Assembly: GCA_030447665.1 (NCBI GenBank)
Contig: JAUJOJ010000005.1
Span: 132,139 to 173,352, forward strand
Origin: Allosphingosinicella sp.
Lineage (GTDB): Bacteria > Pseudomonadota > Alphaproteobacteria > Sphingomonadales > Sphingomonadaceae
DNA: 41,214 bases
Reading direction: 5' to 3'
Shown: in pieces, positions 19,375-27,588 of the stretch
How the letters are laid out: each line of letters starts with the position of its first letter
Numbering within the stretch: the stretch's first letter is position 1
Notes under the pieces: model-generated
What the model was told of the DNA's origin: nothing
Seen by the model: only the letters and a program-made list of their open reading frames with translations
Database searches by the model: none
Position numbers and translations under genes: made by a program

Positions 19375-20832
19375 ATGCGACCTATCCTCCTTGCCCTCGT
19401 CCTGTGTCTCACCGCCTGCGGGGGCGGCGATCCTGCGGCGCGAACCGCGGGCATCGAGGAAAGCGAACGGCAGCTCGGCGCCGAGCAGCATCCGCAGCTG
19501 CTCGCCGAGTTCGGCGGCGCCCATCCGGGGCCGGAAGCGGCTTATCTCAAGCGCCTCGGCGGCAAGATCGCCGGCGCCGCCGACCTCGAGGGGCAGTGCA
19601 CCTTCACCCTCGTCAACAGCGACGTGGTCAACGCCTTCGCGGTGCCCGGCTGCTATATCTATGTCACTCGCGGGTTGATGGGGATCGTCAACAGCGAGGC
19701 GGAGCTCGCTTCGGTGCTGGCGCACGAGGTCGGCCACATCGTCGGCGACCATGGCGAGCGCCAGCAGAAGCGCTCCTTCTGGCGCGGGCTGGGCGTCATC
19801 GCCGTGGGCTTCTTCACCGGATCTGAAACACTGACTCGGATCGCGGGCCAGGCGGCGCAATATTTCACGCTCCGCTACTCGCGGAACCAGGAATATGAAT
19901 CGGACGACCTCGGCATCCGCTACCTGCGCGCGGCCGGCTACGATCCGCATGCGGCGGCCGACATGCTCGCGGCGCTGGCGGCGCAGGAACGATATATGAC
20001 CCGGACGCGCCAGCGGGACGAGGCGAAGTCGATCCCGGAATGGGCGCGGACGCACCCGCTCACCGAGAACCGGATCCAGCGCGCGCGCGACAGGGCCGGT
20101 GAAACGGGCGCCGCGCCGGGAGCGCTGCCGGAGAACGAAGCGGCGTTCCTCAGCGAGGTGGACGGGCTCCTCTACGGCGACGATCCCGAACAGGGCTTCG
20201 TCATCGGCCGGCGCTTCGCCCATCCCATCATGCGGATCGCCTTCGAGGCGCCGGAGCGCTTCACCCTCACCAACAGCCCGCAGGCCATCCTGATCGAGGG
20301 GCCGGACGCCCTCCGCGGCGAATTCGGCGGAGGGCGCCTGCCGCCGGAGGGGCTGGAGGGCTATGCGAGCGGGATCCTGGAGCAGCTGCTTGGCGACGCA
20401 CCGGCCGAAATCGGCCCAGCAGAAGCGCTCCGCATCGACGGCGTCCGCGCCCTCGTGGTGCCCGCCCTCGTCCGGTCGCAACAAGGCGCCGTCCAGCTCT
20501 CCGTCGCCGCTTACGAAGGCCCCGGCGGCGCGGCCTACCACTTTATCATGGTCTCTCAGCCGGGCGGCACTGCGGCGCTGGCCAAGCTGTTCGGATCGTT
20601 CCGCCTGCTCGGGGAGGACGAAATCCGGAGCTTGCGGCCACGCCTCATACGGGTGGTGAGAGCAGCGCCGGGCGACAGCATCCGGACGATGGCGGCACGG
20701 ACGACCGGTGAAAACCCGCTCGACCTCTTCCTGATGCTCAACGGCCGATCGCCCGAGCAGCCGCTCGAAGCTGGCGAGCCTGTGAAGATCGTCACTTTCG
20801 CCGGCCGCTCAATTTCGTCACCAGCGCGTTAA
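19375..20832 (+). CDS. M48-family metalloprotease, lipoprotein
   Basis: 485 residues. MRPILLALVLCLTACGGG is a lipoprotein signal with lipobox LTAC (Cys15), so it is anchored in an envelope membrane facing the periplasm. The zinc motif HEVGH (His117, Glu118, His121) and the downstream glutamate in SRNQEYESDDLG mark a BepA/LoiP-type M48 peptidase. The C-terminal half (LIEGPDALRGEFGGG and onward, ending IVTFAGRSI) has PGDSIRTMAAR...LFLMLNG, resembling a LysM-like segment. Such proteases take part in outer-membrane protein quality control. It follows panC by 42 bases in the same direction. Confidence 0.92.
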   Translation: MRPILLALVLCLTACGGGDPAARTAGIEESERQLGAEQHPQLLAEFGGAHPGPEAAYLKRLGGKIAGAADLEGQCTFTLVNSDVVNAFAVPGCYIYVTRGLMGIVNSEAELASVLAHEVGHIVGDHGERQQKRSFWRGLGVIAVGFFTGSETLTRIAGQAAQYFTLRYSRNQEYESDDLGIRYLRAAGYDPHAAADMLAALAAQERYMTRTRQRDEAKSIPEWARTHPLTENRIQRARDRAGETGAAPGALPENEAAFLSEVDGLLYGDDPEQGFVIGRRFAHPIMRIAFEAPERFTLTNSPQAILIEGPDALRGEFGGGRLPPEGLEGYASGILEQLLGDAPAEIGPAEALRIDGVRALVVPALVRSQQGAVQLSVAAYEGPGGAAYHFIMVSQPGGTAALAKLFGSFRLLGEDEIRSLRPRLIRVVRAAPGDSIRTMAARTTGENPLDLFLMLNGRSPEQPLEAGEPVKIVTFAGRSISSPAR

Positions 20833-20888
20833 CCATTTGTTTGGGAAAGGTGCCCCAGACATGCCTTACGAGAAAAGAGGGGCATGTT

Positions 20889-21188
20889 ATGGCGAACAGT
20901 TTGAAGAGCACCGCCTTCCTGATGGAAAGCCGGATGCAGGAAGCGGCGCGCGGCGATGCCGATGCGCTTTATGAGCTTGGCGTGGCCTATTCGACCGGGA
21001 CGCACGGGATCGAGGTCGATCTCGTCGAAGCGCACAAATGGTTCAACCTCGCCGCGCTCAACGGCAGTGAGCGTGGCCAGGAAAGCCGCGCCGAGATCGC
21101 CGACGAGATGAGCGCACGCGAAATCGCCGAGGCCCAGCGTCAGGCGCGGGCCTGGCTCGCCGCTACCGGCCGCCGCGCCGCCGCCTGA
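20889..21188 (+). CDS. Small Sel1-repeat protein
   Basis: 99 residues from ATG 20889, preceded by AGAGGGG. EAARGDADALYELGVAYSTG and EVDLVEAHKWFNLAALNGSE form one to two Sel1/TPR helical repeats, followed by a basic, helix-forming tail (AEIADEMSAREIAEAQRQAR). These repeats usually mediate protein-protein contacts; no partner is evident. An in-frame ATG at 20841 lies before the ribosome site and is less likely. The motif TTAACCAT, matching a CtrA half-site, lies at 20829-20836. Confidence 0.82.
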   Translation: MANSLKSTAFLMESRMQEAARGDADALYELGVAYSTGTHGIEVDLVEAHKWFNLAALNGSERGQESRAEIADEMSAREIAEAQRQARAWLAATGRRAAA

Positions 21189-21189
21189 T

Positions 21190-23262
21190 CTACTGGCCGG
21201 ATGCCGCGGGTGAGGCCGGCATCCCTTCCTTGTAACGTTCGAACCAGGCCAGGATCGCGCCTGCTTTCGCGCCGCTATGTGAAGGGCGCCCGGCGATGGT
21301 GCCATGGCTTGCCCCCGGCACCTTCACCAGCGCCGTCGGCACTCCCAGGAGCTGCAGCGCCGAATAATATTGCTCGGCCTCGCTGACCGGCGTGCGATAA
21401 TCATCGCTGCCGACGACCACGAGCGTCGGCGTCTTCACGTTGCCGACCAGCGAGAGCGGCGAGCGCGACCAAAAGGCCTGCGGATCCTCCCACGGATATT
21501 TGCCGAACCAGTAACGCGAGAAGAAGGCCGGATTGTCGGCCGTCAGCGCGAAGCTCGCCCAATCGATCACCGGCTTCTGCGTCGCCGCGGCCTTGAACCG
21601 ATTGGTTTTGCCGACGATCCATGCGGTCAGCACGCCGCCGCCCGATCCGCCGGTGACGAACAGGCCGTTGGGATCCGCCACGCCTTGCGCGATCGCTGCG
21701 TCGACGGCGCTCATCAGATCGTCATAATCATGGCCGGGATAGGCATGGTGGATGAGGTTCGCGAATTCGGCGCCGTATGAGGTGGAGCCGCGCGGATTGA
21801 CCGACAGCACGGCATAGCCCGAGGCGGCGTAGAGCTGGTTGTCGGTGGCGAAATGCGGGCCGTAAGCGGAGAAGGGGCCGCCGTGGATTTCCAGGATCAG
21901 CGGGTAGCGCTCTCCCTCTCTATACTGGGCCGGGAGCGTCAGCCAGGCATCGACCGGCCGCCGGTCCTGGCTCGAGGGGATTGTGATCTTGCGCACCTGA
22001 CCCAGGCTTTTCCCGTCGAGCAGCTCGGAATTGAGCCGCGTCAATTGCCGCTTGGTTCCGCCTCGCACCACCGCCACGTCGGCCGGACGGGTGGCGGTGC
22101 CGCTGGTCATGGCGATCGTGCCGTCGCGGGCGACGCTGTAGCTGCCGCCGGTATAAGGGCGATCGAGCGCGCCACCGCCGACGCCCTCGGCCACGGTGCG
22201 GACGGAGCCGTCGAGCCCCACGCGCGCGATCCGGGTCTCGCCGCGATCGTCATAGGAAACGTAGATGGCCCGGCTGTCGGCGGACCAATAAGGCGCCTCG
22301 ATGCTGCGATCGAGACTTTCGGTGAGGGCGCGCCGGTTGGTGCCGTCCCGGTTCATCACATAGAGAATGTTGTTGTGATAGCCGAGGCGCTTGTCGTCGA
22401 AGCCGGTAAAGGCGATCAGCCGGCCGTCCGGCGACACCAGGGGGTCGTTGTCGGGCCCCGGCCGGCTGGTGAGCGCCGCGATCCGGCCGCTCGCCACATC
22501 CAGCGCGTGGACCTCGGTGTTGAGCGGCTCGCGCTCCCAATCGGACGAGCGGTTGCCGCTGAACAGGATCGTTCGGCCGTCCGGAGTCCAGCTCAGCGGG
22601 CCGTTGTCGTGATACTGGCCGAAGCTCAGCTGACGAGGCGCGCCGCCGTCCGCGGAAACCAGGAAGATGTGGCTGAAGCCCGGCTTCAGATAGCCTTCCT
22701 CGTCCGTGCGGTAGCTGACGGCCGTATGGATCTCCAGCGGATCGGCCCATTTGGCGCCCTCGGGCTTCTTCGGCAGGCTGCCCAGGGTCATGCCTTCGCC
22801 GGGGACGAACATCGAATAGGCGATTTGCCGCCCGTCCGGAGACCAGGCGAGGCTGGTCGGGCTGTCGGGTAGCCCGGTGATGCGCACCGATTCGCCGCTG
22901 TCCATCCAGCGCACGAAAAGCTGCGCCGCGCCGCCTTCGCCGCTCGACACGTACGCGAGGCGCTTGCCGTCCGGGGACCAGCGCGGGCGGCTGTGGGCGC
23001 CGGTGCCGGCGACGAGCGGCATCTGCTGGCCGGTGCGCGTGTCGACGAGCCAGATGGTCGGACGCATCCGATCCGTCATGATGTCGCCCGAGCGGCGGAC
23101 ATAAGCGATGCGGCTTCCGTCGGGACTGATCTGCGGATCGGCCGCGATCTCGAGCGAGAACAGGTCGCGCGGCTCGAGGATGCGGGACGGGCCCTCGGCC
23201 GGGGCCGCGGCCAAGGGCGTGGCGAGGCACAGACAAAGGCAGGCGCAGAGCCGTTTCAGCAT
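21190..23262 (-). CDS. Exported S9-family peptidase (dipeptidyl/acylaminoacyl peptidase type)
   Basis: 690 residues from ATG 23262, after AGGGGA. MLKRLCACLCLCLATPLAAA is a signal peptide. An N-terminal beta-propeller built from TolB/WD40-like repeats (RWSPDGKRLAYVSS, AWSPDGRQIAYSM, SWTPDGRTILFSGN, LVSPDGRLIAFTG) is followed by an alpha/beta-hydrolase domain with nucleophile Ser540 in VTGGSGGGVLTAW, Asp in VGSDDYRTPVSEAEQ (about 620) and His about 653 in GASHGTIAGRPSH. It releases short peptides from substrates entering the propeller; likely periplasmic nutrient use. An in-frame ATG at 23370 lies before the signal peptide and is rejected. Frame intact. Confidence 0.94.
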   Translation of the reverse strand: MLKRLCACLCLCLATPLAAAPAEGPSRILEPRDLFSLEIAADPQISPDGSRIAYVRRSGDIMTDRMRPTIWLVDTRTGQQMPLVAGTGAHSRPRWSPDGKRLAYVSSGEGGAAQLFVRWMDSGESVRITGLPDSPTSLAWSPDGRQIAYSMFVPGEGMTLGSLPKKPEGAKWADPLEIHTAVSYRTDEEGYLKPGFSHIFLVSADGGAPRQLSFGQYHDNGPLSWTPDGRTILFSGNRSSDWEREPLNTEVHALDVASGRIAALTSRPGPDNDPLVSPDGRLIAFTGFDDKRLGYHNNILYVMNRDGTNRRALTESLDRSIEAPYWSADSRAIYVSYDDRGETRIARVGLDGSVRTVAEGVGGGALDRPYTGGSYSVARDGTIAMTSGTATRPADVAVVRGGTKRQLTRLNSELLDGKSLGQVRKITIPSSQDRRPVDAWLTLPAQYREGERYPLILEIHGGPFSAYGPHFATDNQLYAASGYAVLSVNPRGSTSYGAEFANLIHHAYPGHDYDDLMSAVDAAIAQGVADPNGLFVTGGSGGGVLTAWIVGKTNRFKAAATQKPVIDWASFALTADNPAFFSRYWFGKYPWEDPQAFWSRSPLSLVGNVKTPTLVVVGSDDYRTPVSEAEQYYSALQLLGVPTALVKVPGASHGTIAGRPSHSGAKAGAILAWFERYKEGMPASPAASGQ

Positions 23263-23323
23263 CGAGAATCCCCTGTTTGGATGAAGCGGATCATAGGACC
23301 GGTACGAGGCCGCGCAAGCGGCC

Positions 23324-24466
23324 TCAACCCTTCCGGAACGGCGCCATCTCGTCGAGCGCCTCGATCTCATGCTCCACCGCCCGGCGCTCCGCCGCGAGGA
23401 AATCCGCGACCGCTCTGCGAAGGCTCGGATCGGCCAGATAATGGGCCGAGTAGGTTGGCACCGGACGGTAGCCGCGGCTCAGCTTATGCTCACCCTGCGC
23501 GCCCGCTTCGACACGCTTGAGGCCATGGGCTATCGCGAAGTCGATCGCCTGGTAATAGCAGATCTCGAAATGGAGGTGCGGGACCTCCGCAGTCGTGCCC
23601 CAATAGCGGCCGTAAAGCGTATCCGCGCCGATTAGGTTGAGCGCGCCGGCAATCGGCCGATCCCCGTCCATCGCGAAGACGAGCAGGACCTTGTCGGCCA
23701 TGCGCTCTCCGAGAAGCGAGAAGAAGCGGCGGGTGAGATAGGGGCGGCCCCATTTGCGGGAGCCGGTATCCTGGTAGAAATGCCAGAAGGCGTCCCAGTG
23801 GCGCTCGCTGATCCCGCTTCCGGTGACGTGCCGGACCGTCAGCTGCGTGAGAGCGTCCCGGCGCTCCTTGCGGATCGCCTTGCGCTTTCGCGACGAGAGC
23901 CGGGCGAGGAAGTCGTCGAAGCTCGAGAACCCCTCATTGTGCCAGTGGAATTGGCTGTCGACGCGGATCAGCCAGCCGGCCTCTTCGAAGATCGGCACTT
24001 CGCCCGCGTCGATGAAGGTGGCGTGAGCGGAGGAAAGACCGTTGTTGGCGACGACGGCTTCGGCAGCCGCGATCAGCGCCGGCGCCAGCGAGAAATCGGA
24101 GGTGAGCAGCCGACGGCCAGGCACCGGCGTGAACGGCACCGCGATCTGGAGCTTCGGGTAATAGCGCCCGCCGGCCCGCTCGTACGCGCTCGCCCAGCCA
24201 TGGTCGAACACATATTCGCCCTGGCTGTGGCTCTTGGCGTAAGCCGGCATGACGGCGGCCGCGCGGCCGTCCGGGCCGTCGACGGCAATCGGGACCGGTT
24301 GCCAGCCGGTGCGCACGGTCGCGCTGCCTGATTGCTCGAGCGCGGAGAGGAAGGCGTGGCTGAGGAACGGGTTGTCCGCTCCTGCGCAGCAATCCCATTC
24401 GCCCGCATCGAAGCGTGCGACACCGTCGCTAAGCCGCGCCACGATCTGGGTTTCTCGGCCGTCCAT
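23324..24466 (-). CDS. GNAT-like N-acyltransferase, COG3146/DUF482 family
   Basis: 380 residues. NPFLSHAFLSALEQSGSA at the N-terminus, AYAKSHSQGEYVFDHGWASA, ISERHWDAFWHFYQDTGSRKWGRPYL (in two conserved parts), DTLYGRYWG, PHLHFEICYYQAIDFAIAHG and AGAQGEHKLSRGYRPV are hallmarks of this peptidogalycan-biosynthesis-like acyltransferase family. No signal peptide, so cytoplasmic. The true acceptor is not established for the family. It sits 61 bases after the S9 peptidase start on the same strand. Confidence 0.9.
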   Translation of the reverse strand: MDGRETQIVARLSDGVARFDAGEWDCCAGADNPFLSHAFLSALEQSGSATVRTGWQPVPIAVDGPDGRAAAVMPAYAKSHSQGEYVFDHGWASAYERAGGRYYPKLQIAVPFTPVPGRRLLTSDFSLAPALIAAAEAVVANNGLSSAHATFIDAGEVPIFEEAGWLIRVDSQFHWHNEGFSSFDDFLARLSSRKRKAIRKERRDALTQLTVRHVTGSGISERHWDAFWHFYQDTGSRKWGRPYLTRRFFSLLGERMADKVLLVFAMDGDRPIAGALNLIGADTLYGRYWGTTAEVPHLHFEICYYQAIDFAIAHGLKRVEAGAQGEHKLSRGYRPVPTYSAHYLADPSLRRAVADFLAAERRAVEHEIEALDEMAPFRKG

Positions 24467-24521
24467 GCGATCGAGCCCGTAGCGGTGATGCGCGGCCGAA
24501 CCAAGCCGTCATGCCAGCCCT

Positions 24522-24602
24522 TGACGCCGCCTGCGGCGGCGCTCAGGATGAACTGCGGCTGGCATCTCAGGACCAGCTAAGTGGCGGCCTCGTCCTGAGA
24601 TC
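24522..24602. repeat. Palindromic repeats in the gap before the acyltransferase gene
   Basis: The 252-base interval 24467-24718 carries no gene. It holds a hairpin GCCGCC-TGC-GGCGGC (24526-24540) and an inverted repeat ATCTCAGGAC / GTCCTGAGAT (24564-24573 and 24592-24601). Both types of palindrome recur between sphingomonad genes. They may terminate the leftward glycerophosphodiesterase transcript. Confidence 0.55.
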
Positions 24603-24718
24603 CCGGCCTGCGGGTCCCCGCAAAGTAATGGCGGTGGATCTAAGCGGCTTCCGGGGGAAGCGCGCCACCACCATTTTGCGGGGTGCCCTGCGCCGGGACG
24701 ACGGTACAAAGAAGAGCC

Positions 24719-25477
24719 TCAAGCCGCCTCGTAGATGATCTGATCGGCGTTGATGCGGCCGATCTTGGCCTGTTTGGCGTTCCGCACCGTCCAGGTGAAG
24801 ACCGGCAGGCCGCGCCGCCGCGCCCGGCTGGCAAAGCGGGAGGGAAAATCGCGCACGTCATAGGCGAGGAATTCGGGCCGCGCGCGCCACAGGGCGAAGC
24901 GCCGCTCGATCCAACCGCGCAGCCGCCCCTTGTCGCTCTCCGTCACCACCAGCCCGCGCGTCACCCGCGGCGCGTGGACGGCGAACCAGCGCGACACCTC
25001 CGGATTGAACGACATCACGCCGACCGGCCCACGATAACCTTCGAGCGCGCGCATCACCGACAGGCACAAAGCGGTGACGTTCCGGTCCGGCGCCTTTACC
25101 TCGATGAGGACGGGGACTTGCGAACCGATCAGCTCCAGGATCTCGGCGAGGGTCGGGATCGTCTCCTCGCTGCCCTTCAGCCGGATCCGCTTGAGCTCCG
25201 CCGAGCCGCGATCGGCCACGCAGCCGCTCTCCTCCGTCAGCCGGTCGAGCTCGTAATCATGGAAGACGAAGGCATGGCCGTCGCTGCTCGCCTGGACGTC
25301 GAGCTCGATGCCGTGACCCTTGCGGATTGCCGCGGCAAAGGCGGCGCGGCTATTCTCGATCCGCCCGCGGCCATGGAGCCCGCGATGCGCGAGAGGCGAG
25401 GCGGTCAGCCGTCCGATGCGCTTGCGCCCGGTGCCTGGAGCGGCCGTTTCAACCGGCTCTGATCGCGACAATTGCAT
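24719..25477 (-). CDS. Glycerophosphodiester phosphodiesterase family protein
   Basis: Hydrolyses deacylated phospholipid headgroups to glycerol 3-phosphate and an alcohol. 252 residues with the GDPD core: SPLAHRGLHGRGRIENS (catalytic His-Arg), HGIELDVQASSDGHAFVFHD (metal ligands Glu-Asp and His-Asp), IPTLAEILELIGSQVPVLIE and VFTWTVRNAKQAKIGRI. No signal peptide, so cytoplasmic. I took ATG 25477, which overlaps the upstream RidA gene by 29 bases; a longer open frame begins at 25534 but lies in RidA coding sequence. Likely cotranscribed with RidA. Confidence 0.9.
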   Translation of the reverse strand: MQLSRSEPVETAAPGTGRKRIGRLTASPLAHRGLHGRGRIENSRAAFAAAIRKGHGIELDVQASSDGHAFVFHDYELDRLTEESGCVADRGSAELKRIRLKGSEETIPTLAEILELIGSQVPVLIEVKAPDRNVTALCLSVMRALEGYRGPVGVMSFNPEVSRWFAVHAPRVTRGLVVTESDKGRLRGWIERRFALWRARPEFLAYDVRDFPSRFASRARRRGLPVFTWTVRNAKQAKIGRINADQIIYEAA

Positions 25478-25917
25478 CGACCTCGACCGCGGCGCCGAGC
25501 GGCAGCGTCGGCACGCCGACCGCGCTTCGCGCATGCCGACCGATCTCGCCGAACACCTGCTCCATCAGCTCCGAAGCGCCGTTGGCGACCTTGGGCTGAT
25601 CGGTGAAGCTTCCCGCCGAATTCACGAATACGCCGAGCTTCACGATCCGCTCGACCCGATGCAGGTCTCCCAAAGCCTTGTTGATCTGGGCGAGCAGCAT
25701 GATGCCGCATGCCGCGCGCCGCGGCATAGCCGTAGGCCAGATCGCGGTCCTCGCCGAGCCGGCTATCATCACCCGCCCGTCGTCGAACGGCAGCTGGCCC
25801 GACACGTGGAGGAGATTGCCGACCTGCACCGCCGGCACATAGGCGGCGCGCGGGCGCGGCCGGCTGCGGGAGGATGATGTTCTGGCCTGCAAGGCGCGCG
25901 GCGATGTCGTCGGTCAT
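25449..25917 (-). CDS. RidA-family protein (three frameshifts in this sequence)
   Basis: RidA/YjgF proteins hydrolyse reactive enamine/imine intermediates. Fragments in two frames assemble one protein. MTDDIAARLAGQNIILPQPA starts at ATG 25917. Then come YVPAVQVGNLLHVSGQLPFD, GEDRDLAYGYAAAR in the first frame again, CGIMLLAQINKALGDLHRVE, VFVNSAGSFTDQPKVANGAS, and LGAAVEVDAIVAIRAG to the stop at 25449. Frame changes lie near 25850-25868, 25763 and 25712. The sequence order is collinear throughout, so indel errors are more plausible than decay. NSAGSFTDQPKVANGASELM is the RidA C-terminal signature region. Confidence 0.85.
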
Positions 25918-26026
25918 GCAGTTCGTAAGCACCGTCTCCGCGCGCGGGTCAAGCGTGGCGGCGCCGGATCGCGAGCGCCCGGGCAAGGCGTCCCAAAACT
26001 ACACTCCTGCAAGAGGTTGGCCAGTC

Positions 26027-26056
26027 TCGTTCCCGGTCATGCTGCACCGGGAACGA
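26027..26056. terminator. Strong hairpin between FKBP and RidA genes
   Basis: Perfect 11-bp arms TCGTTCCCGGT (26027-26037) and ACCGGGAACGA (26046-26056) with an 8-base loop. It lies downstream of the leftward FKBP gene. The T-rich tract (TATTTTCTCTT) is on the rightward side, so on the leftward strand it lacks a U run. A terminator or processing hairpin is likely. Confidence 0.45.
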
Positions 26057-26111
26057 GCCTATTTTCTCTTGATCGACGTTCTGCCGGCATCATGCTGCAG
26101 CTGCTGCGGGC

Positions 26112-26528
26112 TCAGCGGGCGAAGTCGCGGAGCTTGACCTCGAAGTCGATCGTCGCTTGGGCGGGATGGCCGGTGGTTGGCCGTCAGGTGATAGAAATGC
26201 CGCCCTTGCTCATCAGCTGAAGCCCCTCGGCGAAACCCGGACCCTAACGTCTTCCTCGCACGCTGCCGTCCTCGATTTGCTGCTCGAACAAGAACCATGT
26301 CGGTTGTGCGGCTCTGTGCCTTCCTTCAGCATCCGATAGCTGAGACCGAGGCGGTGGTCGCTCTTGCTGGCCGCTGGTCCCGGCCCAGGCGGCCCAAGCC
26401 GCCGGCTCAGCTTGACCTTGGTGAGCGAGCCCTTCTTGATCGGCGAATTGGGCGGTGATGGCCGGTGGATTGAAACGGCGGCGGTATCGCCGTAGCCGAG
26501 ACCGGGGTCGAAGGCATCCGGCGCTCAT
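26112..26528 (-). pseudogene. FKBP-type peptidyl-prolyl isomerase, heavily frameshifted (copy A)
   Basis: Pieces of one FKBP domain appear collinearly in different leftward frames: LGLSYRMLKEGTEP, DMVLVR, QIEDGSV, then PGFAEGLQLMSKGG, and finally ATIDFEVKLRDFAR with a stop at 26112. These correspond to the start, middle and end of a periplasmic or membrane-anchored FKBP prolyl isomerase, a folding catalyst. No frame runs through; at least four indels are needed. FKBP genes commonly follow rpsU in this group, which fits the upstream rpsU copy. Coordinates at the 5' end are approximate. Confidence 0.6.
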
Positions 26529-26545
26529 GCGCGGCCACACCTTGC

Positions 26546-26740
26546 TCAGCGCGGGCTGCCGTCGCGTTCCAGGCGCTTGCGCTCGAGCTGCGGGCGCGGC
26601 GGACGGCGGCGGCGCGCTCGCGGGCGCGCTCTCGAACGTAGTGACGGCGGCTTCATCTCGCGGTAGACGCCTTCACGCTGGAGCTTCTTCTTCCTTCTCA
26701 GCGCCTGGTCGACATTGTTGTCGCGAACGATGATTTGCAT
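26546..26740 (-). pseudogene. rpsU: 30S ribosomal protein S21, damaged copy A
   Basis: ATG 26740 opens [30 protein letters not shown], the S21 N-terminus with two residues missing before KKK. After that the canonical RRHY and [13 protein letters not shown] segments appear only in another frame, and the end [13 protein letters not shown] returns to the first. The copy looks like the normal S21 gene with several deletions. The open frame runs without a stop from an upstream FKBP piece, giving an artificial FKBP-S21 fusion. See copy B at 27120-27352. Confidence 0.7.
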
Positions 26741-26744
26741 AAAG

Positions 26745-26996
26745 CCCTCATAATCGAAGGTCACCAGCGTCGGTTGAGGCGTCGGCTTCGGGCCTGCGCC
26801 TTCCTCCACTATCCGATATTTGAGACCCGAGGCGGTGGTTTTCCAGTCGTGGCCGCTGGTCCCGGCCCAGGCGAGCCCAGCGGCCGCCAGGCTCAGCGTC
26901 CAAGCCCCCACCCAAAGCTTGGACGGGAGACCGGCCCTTCTTGATCGGCGGCGAGCGGTCGAGGCGGGACGGACTCGGAACCGCGGTGACAGACAT
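26745..26996 (-). pseudogene. FKBP N-terminal fragment (copy B) running into rpsU copy A
   Basis: ATG 26996 opens [20 protein letters not shown], the N-terminal leader typical of sphingomonad FKBPs. After a frame change come [20 protein letters not shown] (membrane segment), then [20 protein letters not shown] and LVTFDYEG, the first strands of the FKBP domain. The remaining two thirds is missing: the frame continues directly into the S21 start. So this is an FKBP head without its catalytic body, at the junction of a tandem duplication. Confidence 0.65.
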
Positions 26997-27119
26997 CGGA
27001 AACACCTTTGGCGGATAAGGAAACGGCGGCGAATATCGCCGCCTCATTTAAAAGCAAGCATCGCTGAAGTGAACGTTAAAGCGATCGGGCGCTTGCGCGC
27101 GGCCGACACGCTCCCGGCG

Positions 27120-27352
27120 TCAGCGCGGGCTGCCGTCGCGTTCCAGGCGCTTGCGCTCGAGCTCGCGGGGCGCGGCGCGGCGGCCGGCGCGACAAGTCGC
27201 GCGGACGCGGGCGCTCAGCTCGGCATCGCGGTAGACGGCTTTTCGTAGTGACGGCGCAGCTTCATCTCGCGGTAGACGCCTTCACGCTGGAGCTTCTTCT
27301 TGAGCGCTCTCAGCGCCTGGTCGACATTGTTGTCGCGAACGATGATTTGCAT
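27120..27352 (-). pseudogene. rpsU: 30S ribosomal protein S21, copy B with frameshifted tail
   Basis: ATG 27352 opens a correct S21 half: [40 protein letters not shown]. The frame then ends early near 27217. The canonical C-terminus [14 protein letters not shown] with a stop at 27120 is in a neighbouring frame. The part between ([20 protein letters not shown]) does not resemble normal S21, so substitutions or rearrangement as well as an indel are present. S21 is a small-subunit protein involved in initiation. Of the two copies this one has the better N-terminus. Confidence 0.75.
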
Positions 27353-27588
27353 AAAGTCTCGTCACTCTCCAATTTCAGGCTGCCCAGCGGCCGAAGCGGC
27401 GCGCCTTCAAAGGGCCGGAACACAAATGCATGAGTTCGCCGCGAGACGTAGGTCACGCGCCGTTTCCGGCCCGCGCGGGCCACCCGGCTTTTTCGCGCCA
27501 CGAAGGCGGAAAAAGGCCGCTTCCCCGCCCTCATCATCGGCGGCGGCATTAAGCCCCTAAAGCCATGACGGAAAAAGGCCCTAAAGCC

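Noticed and set aside
19045..20541. A 498-codon minus-strand frame over panC and the M48 protease
   Set aside because: Crosses two well-supported genes and has no family motif of its own.
26546..26911. A novel FKBP-ribosomal protein S21 fusion protein
   Set aside because: The fusion contains only the first strands of FKBP and a damaged S21. The same pieces recur separately next door, so it is a junction artefact of the duplication, not a designed fusion.
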